Shown: positions 23,457 to 31,912, counted from the first letter of the stretch. The stretch is 64,000 bases of DNA from Curtobacterium sp. Leaf183 (GCF_001424385.1 NZ_LMPO01000007.1:239274-303273), one strand, 5' to 3'. Made by a program: numbers and translations. Notes: generated from the letters alone by a model not told the origin.

Positions 23457-25043
23457 TCAGCGACCGCTGCCGGCCGGACGGGATGCTCGGCGCGATCCAC
23501 CGCGACGGTTGCCGCTGGACTCGGTGCCGGCCGCACGACCGGGCGCGTAGCCACCATCGGAGGACCAGACCTGTGCCGAGCCGCCGCGGGGCGCGTCGCT
23601 GCTGGCGCGACGGGCACCGCCGCCGGAGCGGCGCTGACCGGTCGAGCCGGCCGACGAGGCGGACGCGCCCTCGATGGGACGGCCACCGCGACGACCCGAA
23701 CCCGAGCCGTTGCCGGCCGAGCTGGACTGCGTGGCCGCGACCGAGCCTCCGGTGCGGCCACCGCGGCCACGACCGCGACCTGCGGACGACGAGCCGGCGG
23801 TGGAGGACTGCTGGCGGCGGGGCTGCTGCTGCTGGACGGGGGCCTCGGCCACGTGGCGGATCGGGGCGATCTCGCCCACCAGCGACAGGACCGGGGCGGA
23901 GTTCGGGGTGACCTGCTGCGGGGTGACCGTGATCGCGGCCTTGCGCATCATCTGCGCGACGTCGCGACGCTCGGCGGGCATGACCACCGTGACGACGTCA
24001 CCGGACGAGCCGGCACGCGCGGTGCGGCCCGAGCGGTGCAGGTACGCCTTGTGCTCGGTCGGCGGGTCGACGTGCACGACGAGCTCGACGTTGTCGACGT
24101 GCACACCGCGGGCGGCGACGTCGGTGGCGACGAGGACGAGGGCCTCACCGGCGGAGAACTTCGCGAGGTTGCGCTCGCGGGCGCCCTGGGACAGGTTGCC
24201 CTGCAGGTCCACCGCGGGGATGCCCTGCGAGGAGAGCTGCTTGGCCAGGCGCTTGGCGTGGTGCTTCGTGCGCATGAACAGGATGCGGCGACCGGTGCCC
24301 GAGGCGAGGGTCCGGACGAGGTCCTTCTTGCCGTCGGCGTCGGCGACCTCGAACACGTGGTGGGTCATCGCCTCGACGGGGCTGGACTCGTCGTCGACGG
24401 AGTGCATCACCGGGTTGTGCAGGAACTTCTTGACGAGCTTGTCCACACCGTTGTCGAGCGTGGCCGAGAACAGCATGCGCTGCCCGCGCTCCGGCGTCGC
24501 CTGCATGATCTTCGTCACGCCGGGCAGGAAGCCCATGTCGGCCATGTGGTCGGCCTCGTCGAGGACGGTGACGTCGATCGCGTCGAGGTGGGCGTGGCCC
24601 TGCTGCATGAGGTCGGCGAGCCGACCGGGGCAGGCGACGACGATGTCGACGCCGCTGCGGAGGGCGTCGACCTGACGGCCCTGCGCGACGCCGCCGAAGA
24701 TCGTCGTCGTGGTGAGGCCCATGGCCTTGGCGAGGGGAGCGAGCACGGCGTCGATCTGCGTCGCGAGCTCACGGGTGGGGGCGAGGACCAGGGCGCGGGG
24801 GCGACCCGGGCGACGCTTCTGCGGGTTCGCCGCGAGCCGGGCGACGAGGGGGATCGCGAACGCGATGGTCTTGCCGGAGCCGGTGCGACCGCGGCCGAGC
24901 ACGTCCTTGCCCTTGAGGGAGTCGGGGAGCGTGTCCGCCTGGATCGGGAAGGCGTTCTCCTTGCCCTGGGCGACGAGCACGTCGACCATCGGGGCGGGGA
25001 CGCCGAGGTCGGAGAAACGGATGTCTTCGATGGGGTTGGTCAT
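23457..25043 (-). CDS. DEAD-box RNA helicase
   Basis: A 528-residue ATP-dependent RNA helicase. The Q motif 'FPIQADTLP' (32-40), Walker A 'GRTGSGKT' (52-59), 'VLDEADHMADMGF', 'SATL' and 'HRSGRTARAG' are all present within about 380 residues. The remaining 150 residues are a disordered Gly/Arg/Ser-rich tail with RGRGRGGR-type clusters that bind RNA non-specifically. Such helicases unwind structured mRNA and assist ribosome assembly, often in the cold. GAAAGG precedes the ATG. The upstream region of more than 300 bp may be a regulated leader. Confidence 0.92.
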   Translation of the reverse strand: MTNPIEDIRFSDLGVPAPMVDVLVAQGKENAFPIQADTLPDSLKGKDVLGRGRTGSGKTIAFAIPLVARLAANPQKRRPGRPRALVLAPTRELATQIDAVLAPLAKAMGLTTTTIFGGVAQGRQVDALRSGVDIVVACPGRLADLMQQGHAHLDAIDVTVLDEADHMADMGFLPGVTKIMQATPERGQRMLFSATLDNGVDKLVKKFLHNPVMHSVDDESSPVEAMTHHVFEVADADGKKDLVRTLASGTGRRILFMRTKHHAKRLAKQLSSQGIPAVDLQGNLSQGARERNLAKFSAGEALVLVATDVAARGVHVDNVELVVHVDPPTEHKAYLHRSGRTARAGSSGDVVTVVMPAERRDVAQMMRKAAITVTPQQVTPNSAPVLSLVGEIAPIRHVAEAPVQQQQPRRQQSSTAGSSSAGRGRGRGGRTGGSVAATQSSSAGNGSGSGRRGGRPIEGASASSAGSTGQRRSGGGARRASSDAPRGGSAQVWSSDGGYAPGRAAGTESSGNRRGGSRRASRPAGSGR

Positions 25044-25385
25044 GACGACCTTTCGGGCCGGATTCGGCCGTGGTGCGCGCTCGATCGGCGCGCGGGCGGG
25101 ATCGTGACCGCGTCCGTCGTCTGCTCATGGAGCGGACTCGCCCGCTGCTGGAGCGGGCGTGGAGGTGCGGGCACTGTCGCCGCAGCAGAGAGCCTGGCAC
25201 CGGTGCGCCGCCCGGACGGGTTCCGGGGGAGCGGTGGTGCGCGATACGCATCGGTCGAGTTCGACCGGGAGGTTTCGGGGGCGTCCGTACGACGCACGAG
25301 GCGATCGGCGCCTCGAGTACGACCAGTGTAGCGCTCCGACGGCGTCCGCCGGAAGAGGCGGCTCCGGCGTGCGAGGATTCGCTCC
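25044..25385. other. 342-bp divergent intergenic region
   Basis: Region between the start codons of the DEAD-box helicase and the GH114-like lipoprotein. It must contain both promoters. Short GC-rich inverted repeats are visible (for example CTCGATCGGCGCGCG near 25080 and GAGGCGATCGGCGCCTC near 25300). I see no gene, tRNA or convincing -35/-10 pair. Confidence 0.5.
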
Positions 25386-26207
25386 GTGTCGCACCGTTCC
25401 GTCCTGCCCCTCGTCGTCCTGTCGGTCGTGGCCGTCCTCGGCGTCAGCGGGTGCGCCGCTGCCGGTGGTGACGCGGTCCGGGCCTTCCCCACCTCGGGCG
25501 TGCCGGACTACCAGCTGGGCGGGGCGTACACACCGCCGTCGGGCGTGACGATCGTCGAGCGGGACAGCACCGCGCACCCGGCCTCGGACGCGTACGGCGT
25601 CTGCTACGTCAACGGGTTCCAGACCCAGCCCGAGGACGCCGCGATGTGGGAGGACGACCACCCCGCCGCACTGCTGCGGAACGACGACGGTGGGCCGGTC
25701 TCGGACCCGGGCTGGCCGGACGAGATGCTCCTCGACACGTCGCGCGCCGACGCACGGAAGACCATCGTGTCGGTGCTGACGAGGTCGATCGCTCGGTGCG
25801 CGGACCGGGGCTTCGACGCGGTCGAGTTCGACAACCTCGACTCGTGGACGCGGTCGCACGGAGCGCTGACCCGCTCCGGCAACCTGGCGCTCGCGACGGC
25901 TCTGGTCGACGTCGCCCACGAGCACGGGCTGGCCGCGGGACAGAAGAACACCCCGCAGCTCGGCAGTGCGGGCGAGCGTGACGCCGGGTTCGACTTCGCC
26001 GTCGCCGAGGAGTGCGTGACCTACGACGAGTGCGGTGCCTACACGCGGGTGTACGGCGACCGGGTCATCGACGTCGAGTACGCGGACGACTCCGACGGTG
26101 ACTGGTCGGACGTGTGCGCCCGACGTGACCGGCCCGCCATGACGATCCTGCGGGACCGCGACCTGGTGGCCCGGGGCGGTTCCGCGTACGTGTTCGAGCA
26201 CTGCTGA
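25386..26207 (+). CDS. GH114-like secreted glycosidase lipoprotein
   Basis: A 273-residue lipoprotein of the TM1410/endo-alpha-1,4-polygalactosaminidase (GH114) family. The N-terminus has a signal peptide ending in the lipobox 'LGVSGC', so the mature protein is lipid-anchored outside the cell. The catalytic-domain pattern 'YVNGFQTQ', 'GFDAVEFDNLDSW' and 'EECVTYDECGAY' supplies the acidic residues of a TIM-barrel hydrolase. Members cleave galactosamine polymers, as in biofilm polysaccharides or teichoic-type glycans. GTG at 25386. The substrate here is inferred from the family only. Confidence 0.78.
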   Translation: MSHRSVLPLVVLSVVAVLGVSGCAAAGGDAVRAFPTSGVPDYQLGGAYTPPSGVTIVERDSTAHPASDAYGVCYVNGFQTQPEDAAMWEDDHPAALLRNDDGGPVSDPGWPDEMLLDTSRADARKTIVSVLTRSIARCADRGFDAVEFDNLDSWTRSHGALTRSGNLALATALVDVAHEHGLAAGQKNTPQLGSAGERDAGFDFAVAEECVTYDECGAYTRVYGDRVIDVEYADDSDGDWSDVCARRDRPAMTILRDRDLVARGGSAYVFEHC

Positions 26208-26256
26208 CCGGCCGCACACGGTGTGTGGCTGGTCCTCCGTGCTGCCGTGGCCGGGC

Positions 26257-26316
26257 GGTGCGAGGTTGTTGCCTCGCACCACGCGATCAACCTCGCACGT
26301 ACCGGCGACCTCGCAC
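26257..26316. repeat. alternative-hairpin repeat between convergent genes
   Basis: GGTGCGAGG (26257-26265) can pair with CCTCGCACC (26272-26280) across a 6-base loop. The overlapping 11-base GTGCGAGGTTG (26258-26268) can instead pair with CAACCTCGCAC (26288-26298). A third ACCTCGCAC follows at 26308. It lies between the GH114-like and GntR gene ends; a terminator is the simplest reading. Confidence 0.65.
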
Positions 26317-26338
26317 CGTGCGCGGCAGCACCCCGGCG

Positions 26339-26725
26339 CTACGCGGGCCAGGCGTCCCGCAGCGCCGTGGCGGTCTGGTCCGCCGACAGCCCGGCTGCAC
26401 GCGCCGTGCCGACCAGCGCCCGGATCGCGTCGGCGACGTCCGCCGGCACGTCGGCCGGCCGCACGACCCGGGTGCCGGCGCCGCGTGCGGTGTGCACGAG
26501 CCCGGACTCCTCGAGCAGCGTGTAGGCCTTGGCCACGGTGCCGGGAGCGAGCCGGAGTTCCTCGGCCAGCGCCCGGACGCTCGGCAGACGCTGCCCGTCC
26601 ACCAGGTACCCGGCCGCGATCTGCGCCGCGATCTGCGACCGCACCTGTTCGAACGGGGGGATGCGCCCGCCGGCGTCGATCGCCACGAGGCCGCTCGTCG
26701 TCCCGGTTGCCGTCTTGGAAGACAT
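26339..26725 (-). CDS. GntR-family regulator, YtrA type
   Basis: A 128-residue regulator with a GntR winged helix at residues about 15-85 ('GQRLPSVRALAEELRLAPGT', 'LLEESGLVHTARGAGT') and a short C-terminal helix, the size typical of the YtrA subfamily. It starts 10 bp after the DUF1684 gene and is surely in the same transcript. YtrA regulators usually repress their own operon and neighbouring ABC genes; no ABC genes are present here. Confidence 0.88.
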   Translation of the reverse strand: MSSKTATGTTSGLVAIDAGGRIPPFEQVRSQIAAQIAAGYLVDGQRLPSVRALAEELRLAPGTVAKAYTLLEESGLVHTARGAGTRVVRPADVPADVADAIRALVGTARAAGLSADQTATALRDAWPA

Positions 26726-26735
26726 CGTGTCCGCC

Positions 26736-27383
26736 CTAGAAGTCGTACTGCTCGCCGACGGGGATCGCCACGGGCACGGTGTTCCCCGGAGGCGCCAACG
26801 GGCACGCCCACGCCGGGTCGTACGCGCACGAGGGGTTGTACGCGAAGTTGAAGTCGAGGACGAGCTCACCGTCGTCCCCTCCCAGGTCCGCGCCCTTGAT
26901 GGTGTCGAGCAGGTAGCGGCCGCCGCCGTAGGTGCCCCGCGCCTTGCCGGCACTGGCGTCCTTGACGGGCACGAACACACCGCCCGCGTAGCCGCCGTGC
27001 GACCACACGTCGAGCGTGCCGATCCCGGGCAGGCGCACGACACCCAGACGGTCGAAGTGGACGGTGCCGTCGGTGCCGGTCTCGACGTCCATCACCCGGG
27101 CTTCGGCCGGTTCGACACGAGCGCGGAAGCGCCACTCGGGGTCGTACGCCGGCACCGGGAGCTCCTCGAAGTCGACCGCGTCCTCGTCCAGCAGCGGGCT
27201 GGCCGGGTGCTCGGCGAACATCGCGTCGCGGGTCTCGCGCCACATCGCGTGTGCGGTCTCCGGATCGGCGGTCGCGCGGACACGGCGGTAGAGGTCGAAG
27301 GTCATCCGCCGCCAGTCCACGGTCGCCAGCGTGGTGTGCACGCGGTCGTCGGTCGTCGGCTCCTGGGGGCGCGTCTGGCTCAC
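26736..27383 (-). CDS. DUF1684 domain protein
   Basis: A 215-residue protein of the DUF1684 family. The C-terminal signature 'LDFNFAYNPSCAYDPAWACP' followed by 'LAPPGN' is diagnostic. The family is widespread, of unknown function, and has conserved Cys and Asn residues suggesting a small-molecule or metal site. No signal peptide. First gene of a two-gene unit with the GntR regulator. Confidence 0.85.
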   Translation of the reverse strand: MSQTRPQEPTTDDRVHTTLATVDWRRMTFDLYRRVRATADPETAHAMWRETRDAMFAEHPASPLLDEDAVDFEELPVPAYDPEWRFRARVEPAEARVMDVETGTDGTVHFDRLGVVRLPGIGTLDVWSHGGYAGGVFVPVKDASAGKARGTYGGGRYLLDTIKGADLGGDDGELVLDFNFAYNPSCAYDPAWACPLAPPGNTVPVAIPVGEQYDF

Positions 27384-27474
27384 GGGACGAGGCTACGCCC
27401 GCCCGGTGACGAACGGGAGGCCCGCCCCACCCCGGTACGGCGTGTCACCCGGCCGTACGCCGACACCGGGCGCA

Positions 27475-27538
27475 TCGCACCCCGCCACGGACGTCGCGCC
27501 CCGTCGCACCGGGGTGCGACGTCCGTCAGGGGGTGCGA
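27475..27538. repeat. 64-bp palindromic element, intergenic copy
   Basis: Arms 27475-27502 and 27511-27538 pair at 24 of 28 positions around an 8-base loop. Ends are TCGCACCCC and GGGGTGCGA. It has the same length and about 80% identity by hand alignment with the copy inside lysE (12009-12072). It lies in the 217-bp gap upstream of the DUF1684 gene and downstream of the SRPBCC-like gene. Confidence 0.8.
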
Positions 27539-27601
27539 CGCAGCACGCACCGCGTCCGGAGCGGACGGGAGGCGCGGCCGACGCCCGACGCGGTGCTCGC
27601 G

Positions 27602-28078
27602 TCAGGCGGGCGGCCAGGTCGGGGCCTGCTGCCGCATCCGCAGGGCACGCCACTGCCAGATGACCCACATCCCCGGCCAGAGCGCCAACCCGAGCGCCGC
27701 GGGACGCATCCGGTAGTCGAGGCGGTCGACGAACAGCGTGGTGCCGTCCGGCAGCGCCGACACGGCCATCCGGTGCCGCATGTCCATCCGCGCGAACAGG
27801 CCGCTCGTGCCACCGCCGTTGTCGCGCTGCACGGGGACGCCGTCGACCTCGTACAGGTCGATGTCGACGTGGCTCTCGCCGCTCGGCACGACGCCGAACG
27901 CGCTCGCGGCGATCGGGTGCGGCTGTCCCGGGGCCCAGCGGTGCGGGAAGCCCGCCGGGTCGAGCGAGCGGTACACCAGGAACGGCTTCGTCACCCCGAC
28001 CATCACCGCGGGCGACAGCAGGGCGTCGCGGACGACGTCGACGGGGGCATCGAGGACGAGACGGAGACCGACGTGCAT
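27602..28078 (-). CDS. SRPBCC-like hypothetical protein
   Basis: A 158-residue protein beginning 'MHVGLRLVLDAPVDVVRDAL', the opening of START/SRPBCC lipid-binding domains. It ends with a hydrophobic segment ('LGLALWPGMWVIWQWRALRM') that could be a membrane helix, so it may be membrane-attached. ATG at 28078. I do not recognise a specific function. Confidence 0.6.
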   Translation of the reverse strand: MHVGLRLVLDAPVDVVRDALLSPAVMVGVTKPFLVYRSLDPAGFPHRWAPGQPHPIAASAFGVVPSGESHVDIDLYEVDGVPVQRDNGGGTSGLFARMDMRHRMAVSALPDGTTLFVDRLDYRMRPAALGLALWPGMWVIWQWRALRMRQQAPTWPPA

Positions 28079-28137
28079 GCCGCGCACGCTACCCGGACGC
28101 CCCGGACCGGTCCCAGGCGCGCGGGGACCGCGGTGTG

Positions 28138-28770
28138 TCAGGCGTGGCGCGCGGACCGGCGCCGGGAACCCTCGGCCCGGTCGTGCTGGCGCAGGCGCTC
28201 GGCCAGCGACAGCCGGACGGTCGGCCACTCCGACGCGGTGATCGAGAAGACCACGGTGTCGCGCAGGGTGCCGTCACGACCGATCTGGTGGCTGCGGAGG
28301 ACGCCGTCCTGCTTCGCGCCGAGGCCCGCGATCGCGGTGCGCGACTGCACGTTGTGCCAGTGGGTCCGGAACTCGACCGCGATGCACTGCCAGGTCTCGA
28401 ACGCGTGCGACAGCATCAGCAGCTTGGACTCGGTGTTGATGCCGCTGCGCTGCGCCGACTTCGCCAGGAACGTGTGCCCGATCTCGACCCGTCGGTTGTC
28501 GGTGTCGATGTGCATGAACGTCGTCGCACCCACCACGCGGCCGGTGGGGCGGTCGCGCACCGCGAAGGGCACCATGCGGCCAGCGTCGTGCTCGGCCAGG
28601 CGGCGGTCGATCTCGGCGTCGACCTGGGCCGGAGCGGGGATCGAGCTGTACCAGGTGCGCCAGAGGTCCCCGTCCGCGACCGCAGCCCGCAGGTCGTCCG
28701 CGTGCTCGTGCGCGAGGGGCTCGAGCGTGACGCGGTCGCCGGTCAGCGTCGGAACGGGGTCGATCTCCAT
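28138..28770 (-). CDS. GNAT-family N-acetyltransferase (RimJ-like)
   Basis: A 210-residue acetyltransferase of the RimJ/RimL type, using acetyl-CoA to modify amino groups. The core 'VVGATTFMHIDTDNRRVEIGHTFL' and 'GINTESKLLMLSHAFE' carries the acetyl-CoA-binding loop region, in which the usual Q/RxxGxG/A signature is degenerate. 'EFRTHWHNVQSRTAIAGLGA' is the typical RimJ-like helix. ATG at 28770. Target unknown; ribosomal proteins, antibiotics or metabolites are all possible. Confidence 0.82.
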   Translation of the reverse strand: MEIDPVPTLTGDRVTLEPLAHEHADDLRAAVADGDLWRTWYSSIPAPAQVDAEIDRRLAEHDAGRMVPFAVRDRPTGRVVGATTFMHIDTDNRRVEIGHTFLAKSAQRSGINTESKLLMLSHAFETWQCIAVEFRTHWHNVQSRTAIAGLGAKQDGVLRSHQIGRDGTLRDTVVFSITASEWPTVRLSLAERLRQHDRAEGSRRRSARHA

Positions 28771-28865
28771 GGGACTCGATCGTACTGGCGGGCTCGTGGG
28801 GGATCGGCCGCAGGGTCCTCGCCTGTGGAAAGGGACAGGTGCTCCACAGCGGATATCGTGACGGC

Positions 28866-29462
28866 GTGCGTGAACGAGGCCAGCAGCAGTACCAGGTCCG
28901 GTTCGGGTGGGGCGTGGCCGGTGCCCGTCGGGTCGCGGTCGGCGCCCACGTGGTCGTCTGGGTGGACGTGCTCCCCGAGGGACCCGGCGTGGACCACCGG
29001 GCTGTCGGTCGGCAGCTGCCGGCCGGGCCCGAGGTCGTGCTCGGCCACCTGGCCAACGCGGCGGCGGTCGCGGACCGGGTGACGAGCCTCCAGGCCGCAC
29101 TGGGCGACCGCTGTGTCGTCGCGGTCGTGGCAGCCGGGACCCACCACGGGCCGGCGTTCGACGACGTCGCCGAGGCCGCGGGCGAGTCGGCCGACGTGCC
29201 GGACGCACCCGTCCCCGCGGTGGAGGACCTGCTCGGGGCCGGTGCGGTCGTCGACGCGCTGTCCGTTGTGGGGATCGACCACTGCTCGCCCGAGGCGGCT
29301 GCGGCATGTGCCGCCTACACGGGGCTTCGGGGCGCGGTGCGGCACCTCGTGAGTGCGTCCGAGACGGCGCGTGCCATCGGGCCGGACCGTGCTCGCGCGG
29401 CGCTCGCCGCAGGGCCGGAGCTCGTCGTGGTCCGACCGGGGGAACACAGCGCCCGCGCGTAG
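28866..29462 (+). CDS. 2-phosphosulfolactate phosphatase (ComB)-like protein
   Basis: A 198-residue protein resembling ComB: 'QYQVRFGWGVAGARRVA' and 'VVVWVDVLPEG' at the N-terminus, and 'DHCSPEAAAACAAY' near the C-terminus. ComB hydrolyses 2-phosphosulfolactate in coenzyme M synthesis, but bacterial homologues occur without that pathway and their role is unclear. No other coenzyme M gene is nearby. The start is uncertain: GTG at 28866 or GTG at 28839, the latter with AAAGGGA upstream. Confidence 0.6.
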   Translation: MRERGQQQYQVRFGWGVAGARRVAVGAHVVVWVDVLPEGPGVDHRAVGRQLPAGPEVVLGHLANAAAVADRVTSLQAALGDRCVVAVVAAGTHHGPAFDDVAEAAGESADVPDAPVPAVEDLLGAGAVVDALSVVGIDHCSPEAAAACAAYTGLRGAVRHLVSASETARAIGPDRARAALAAGPELVVVRPGEHSARA

Positions 29463-29508
29463 CGTTGCCGCTGGTCGAGCAGACCGCTCACGAGCGAAGG
29501 AGCACACC

Positions 29509-29811
29509 ATGAAGGCAGTCGCCGGCGACACCGTCATCGCAGAAGCACCCGAGGACGACCTGATCCAGATCGAGGGCAACTGGTACTTCCCGCCGTCGAG
29601 CGTGAAGACCGAGCTGTTCACCGAGAGCGACACCCAGTACCACTGCCCGTGGAAGGGCGACACGCAGTACTACACCGTGAACGTCGACGGTCAGGCGCTG
29701 CAGGACAGCGCATGGTCGTACCCCACGCCGATCCCGTCGTCCTTCGACCGCGTCGGCAAGGACTACAGCGGCTACGTGGCGTTCTGGAAGGGCGTCCGCG
29801 TCGTCGAGTAG
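29509..29811 (+). CDS. DUF427 domain protein
   Basis: A 100-residue DUF427 protein: 'GNWYFPPSSVKTELFTES', 'YHCPWKGDTQYYTV' and 'AWSYPTPIPS' match the family's compact beta fold. The family is common in actinobacteria and its function is unknown. GAAGGAG precedes the ATG at 29509. It ends before the second GCACAAC-family palindrome. Confidence 0.87.
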   Translation: MKAVAGDTVIAEAPEDDLIQIEGNWYFPPSSVKTELFTESDTQYHCPWKGDTQYYTVNVDGQALQDSAWSYPTPIPSSFDRVGKDYSGYVAFWKGVRVVE

Positions 29812-29848
29812 GACGCGCGCCGCGGCTGACGGCCGGCGGCTGTCGTTC

Positions 29849-29908
29849 GCACAACACCAACCGGTCCGCACCACGCAATCGCGTGGTGCGGACCGGTCCC
29901 CGTTGTGC
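29849..29908. repeat. 60-bp palindromic element (GCACAAC family), copy 2
   Basis: Arms of 28 bases (29849-29876 and 29881-29908) around a 4-base loop, mismatched only at positions 8-11. Ends and the AACCGG/CCGGT core match the element at 22966-23025, but the inner stem sequence differs while remaining self-complementary. It separates the convergent DUF427 and Nramp genes. Confidence 0.8.
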
Positions 29909-29951
29909 GAAGCCACTCCGCGCCGGCGCAATCGCGCGCCCGCGGCGCCGG

Positions 29952-31217
29952 TCACCCGCCGAGCGTCAGCACCACGAGGGCCACGTTCAGCGCGACGATG
30001 ACCGCGGCGATCACCCACGCGACCACCCGCGTGGGCACCGCGTTGACGTCCGAGCCCATCACGCTGCGCCGTGACGTGTAGGTCACCAGGGGGACGATCG
30101 CGAAGGCGATCCCGAAGCTCAGCACGACCTGGCTCACCACGAGCAGCATCGTCGCGTCGGCGTCCAGCGCGAGCAGCACGATCGCCGGCACGAGCGTCAC
30201 CAGGCGCCGTGCGAGCAGCGGCACCCGCACGTGCAGCAGCCCGTGCATGATCTCGGCGCCGGCCATGCAGCCGACCGAGGTCGAGGCCAGCCCGGACGCC
30301 AGCAGCCCGACGGCGAACAGCACGCCGATGACGGGCCCCACGTGCGTGGCGATCGCGGCCTGTGCGCCCGGGATGGAGTCCGTGCCCGGGACGCCGGGCA
30401 GCGTCGCCGCGGCGAGCACGAGCATGCAGACGTTCACGCCGCCGGCGACGATGAGCGCGAGGGCGACGTCCCAGCGCGTCATGTGGAGCACGTGGCGTCG
30501 TTCGGGACCGGCGGGGGTGTCGCCGTGCCGGTCGCGGGCGAGGGCCGAGTGCAGGTACACGGCGTGCGGCATGACCGTGGCGCCGAGCATCGACGCCGCG
30601 AGCAGCACCGACTCGGAGCCCTCGAAGCGCGGCACCAGGCCGGACACGAGCTCGCCGGGGGAGACCTGGGCGAACAGCAGGCCGGCGCAGAACCCGATCG
30701 TCAGGACCACGAGCATCGCCGTGACGACGACCTCGAAGGTGCGTGCGCCCCGCCGGCTCTGCAGCACCAGGATCGCCATCGACACCACGCCCGTGATGAC
30801 CCCGCCGACGACCAGGGGCAGCCCGAACAGCAGGTGCAGGGCGAGCGCGCCGCCGATCACCTCGGCGATGTCGGTCGCCGCGGCCACGACCTCGGCCTGC
30901 GCCCAGAACAGCAGCCGGGGTGCGCGCCGCATCCGCATGCCGAGCAGCTCTGGCAGCGACTTGCCCGTCACGACCCCGAGCTTGGCGGACAGGTACTGCA
31001 CGACGACGGCGCTCGCGTTCGCCGCGACCAGGACCCAGAGCAGCAGGTAGCCGTACTTCGCCCCCGCGGTCAGGTTCGCGGCGACGTTGCCGGGGTCGAC
31101 GTAGGCGATCGCCGCGACGAACGCCGGCCCGAGCAGGGTCAGCCCCGCTCCGCGCCGCCGCGGGGCGGACGGGGGAGCCACGCGTGGGGCGGCGGTGTCG
31201 GTCACGACGCCCAGCAT
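29952..31217 (-). CDS. Nramp-family divalent metal transporter
   Basis: A 421-residue Mn2+/Fe2+ importer of the Nramp (MntH) family. 'AYVDPGNVAANLTAGAKYGY' contains the DPGN metal site in helix 1 and 'ATVMPHAVYLHS' the MPH site in helix 6. About 11 helices, usual length. The start is ATG at 31217 or GTG at 31205, neither with a clear ribosome-binding site. A 14-bp perfect palindrome just upstream is a candidate metal-regulator operator. The gene ends at the GCACAAC palindrome. Confidence 0.92.
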   Translation of the reverse strand: MLGVVTDTAAPRVAPPSAPRRRGAGLTLLGPAFVAAIAYVDPGNVAANLTAGAKYGYLLLWVLVAANASAVVVQYLSAKLGVVTGKSLPELLGMRMRRAPRLLFWAQAEVVAAATDIAEVIGGALALHLLFGLPLVVGGVITGVVSMAILVLQSRRGARTFEVVVTAMLVVLTIGFCAGLLFAQVSPGELVSGLVPRFEGSESVLLAASMLGATVMPHAVYLHSALARDRHGDTPAGPERRHVLHMTRWDVALALIVAGGVNVCMLVLAAATLPGVPGTDSIPGAQAAIATHVGPVIGVLFAVGLLASGLASTSVGCMAGAEIMHGLLHVRVPLLARRLVTLVPAIVLLALDADATMLLVVSQVVLSFGIAFAIVPLVTYTSRRSVMGSDVNAVPTRVVAWVIAAVIVALNVALVVLTLGG

Positions 31218-31226
31218 GCCAGAGGA

Positions 31227-31240
31227 TTCGGCGCGCCGAA
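31227..31240. promoter_or_regulatory. 14-bp palindrome upstream of the Nramp gene
   Basis: TTCGGCGCGCCGAA is a perfect palindrome 10 bp upstream of the Nramp start codon. Metal importers of this family are commonly repressed by MntR/DtxR-type regulators at such sites. No regulator gene is in the window, so the assignment is inference. Confidence 0.45.
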
Positions 31241-31335
31241 AACAAGAGTTCGGGATGTGCGCGAACCGCAGTGCGTCCGGGCGGGGATCCGTGGTCGACG
31301 TGCCCCGGACCTCCCGGGTCCGTACCGTGGCGACC

Positions 31336-31905
31336 ATGCAGGGGACCAGAGGACGACTGACCACGGCGACCGTGCTGGCGGCCGTCGCCGTGCTGGGGCT
31401 GAGCGGGTGCGCGCAGGGCGGCCACGAGATGGGCGAGAGCGTCACCACGAGCCTCAACGGCTCGGCCTTCCACGGGCAGCTCGCCATCACCGCGACCGAG
31501 GTCGAGCGGGTGACCGACGACGCACTCGACCAGTTCGGGCTGCGCGCGCGGGGCGACGACGCCTACCTGGCGCACTTCACGGTCGAGCGGGTCCGCGGCA
31601 CGTTCGACCCCGATGCCGTGGGCGACCTCGCCAACGACGCCTGGGGGCTCCGTGCGGACGACCGGCTGCAGGCCGGACCGGAGCTCGCGGCGTCAGACCG
31701 CAACGCGGTGCTGCGGGACGCGTGCCCCTTCGACCGGACGGCGATCGCGGCGGCACTCACCGCCGACGGCACGGCCGACGTCTGCGCCGTGCTCCTCGCG
31801 CCGGCCGGCAGCACCGTCGACGCCGTCAGCTACCTGCGTGCCGCCCCGGTGGACGAGGGCCCGGCGGGCAACGCGACGATCACCTGGCGCGCATCGGACT
31901 CGTAG
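31336..31905 (+). CDS. hypothetical lipoprotein
   Basis: A 189-residue predicted lipoprotein. A signal peptide ends in the lipobox 'LGLSGC', after which the mature part is mainly beta/alpha and charged. I recognise no domain. Cys residues near the C-terminus ('DACPF', 'DVCAVLL') may form a disulfide outside the cell. ATG at 31336 gives a good signal peptide; upstream GTG codons are possible starts. The stop is only 7 bp from the convergent CGNR gene. Confidence 0.7.
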   Translation: MQGTRGRLTTATVLAAVAVLGLSGCAQGGHEMGESVTTSLNGSAFHGQLAITATEVERVTDDALDQFGLRARGDDAYLAHFTVERVRGTFDPDAVGDLANDAWGLRADDRLQAGPELAASDRNAVLRDACPFDRTAIAAALTADGTADVCAVLLAPAGSTVDAVSYLRAAPVDEGPAGNATITWRASDS

Positions 31906-31912
31906 GGACGCC

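Noticed and set aside
28839-29462. Evidence for coenzyme M biosynthesis from the ComB-like gene
   Set aside because: No comA, comC, comD or comE is present nearby and bacterial ComB homologues are common without that pathway.
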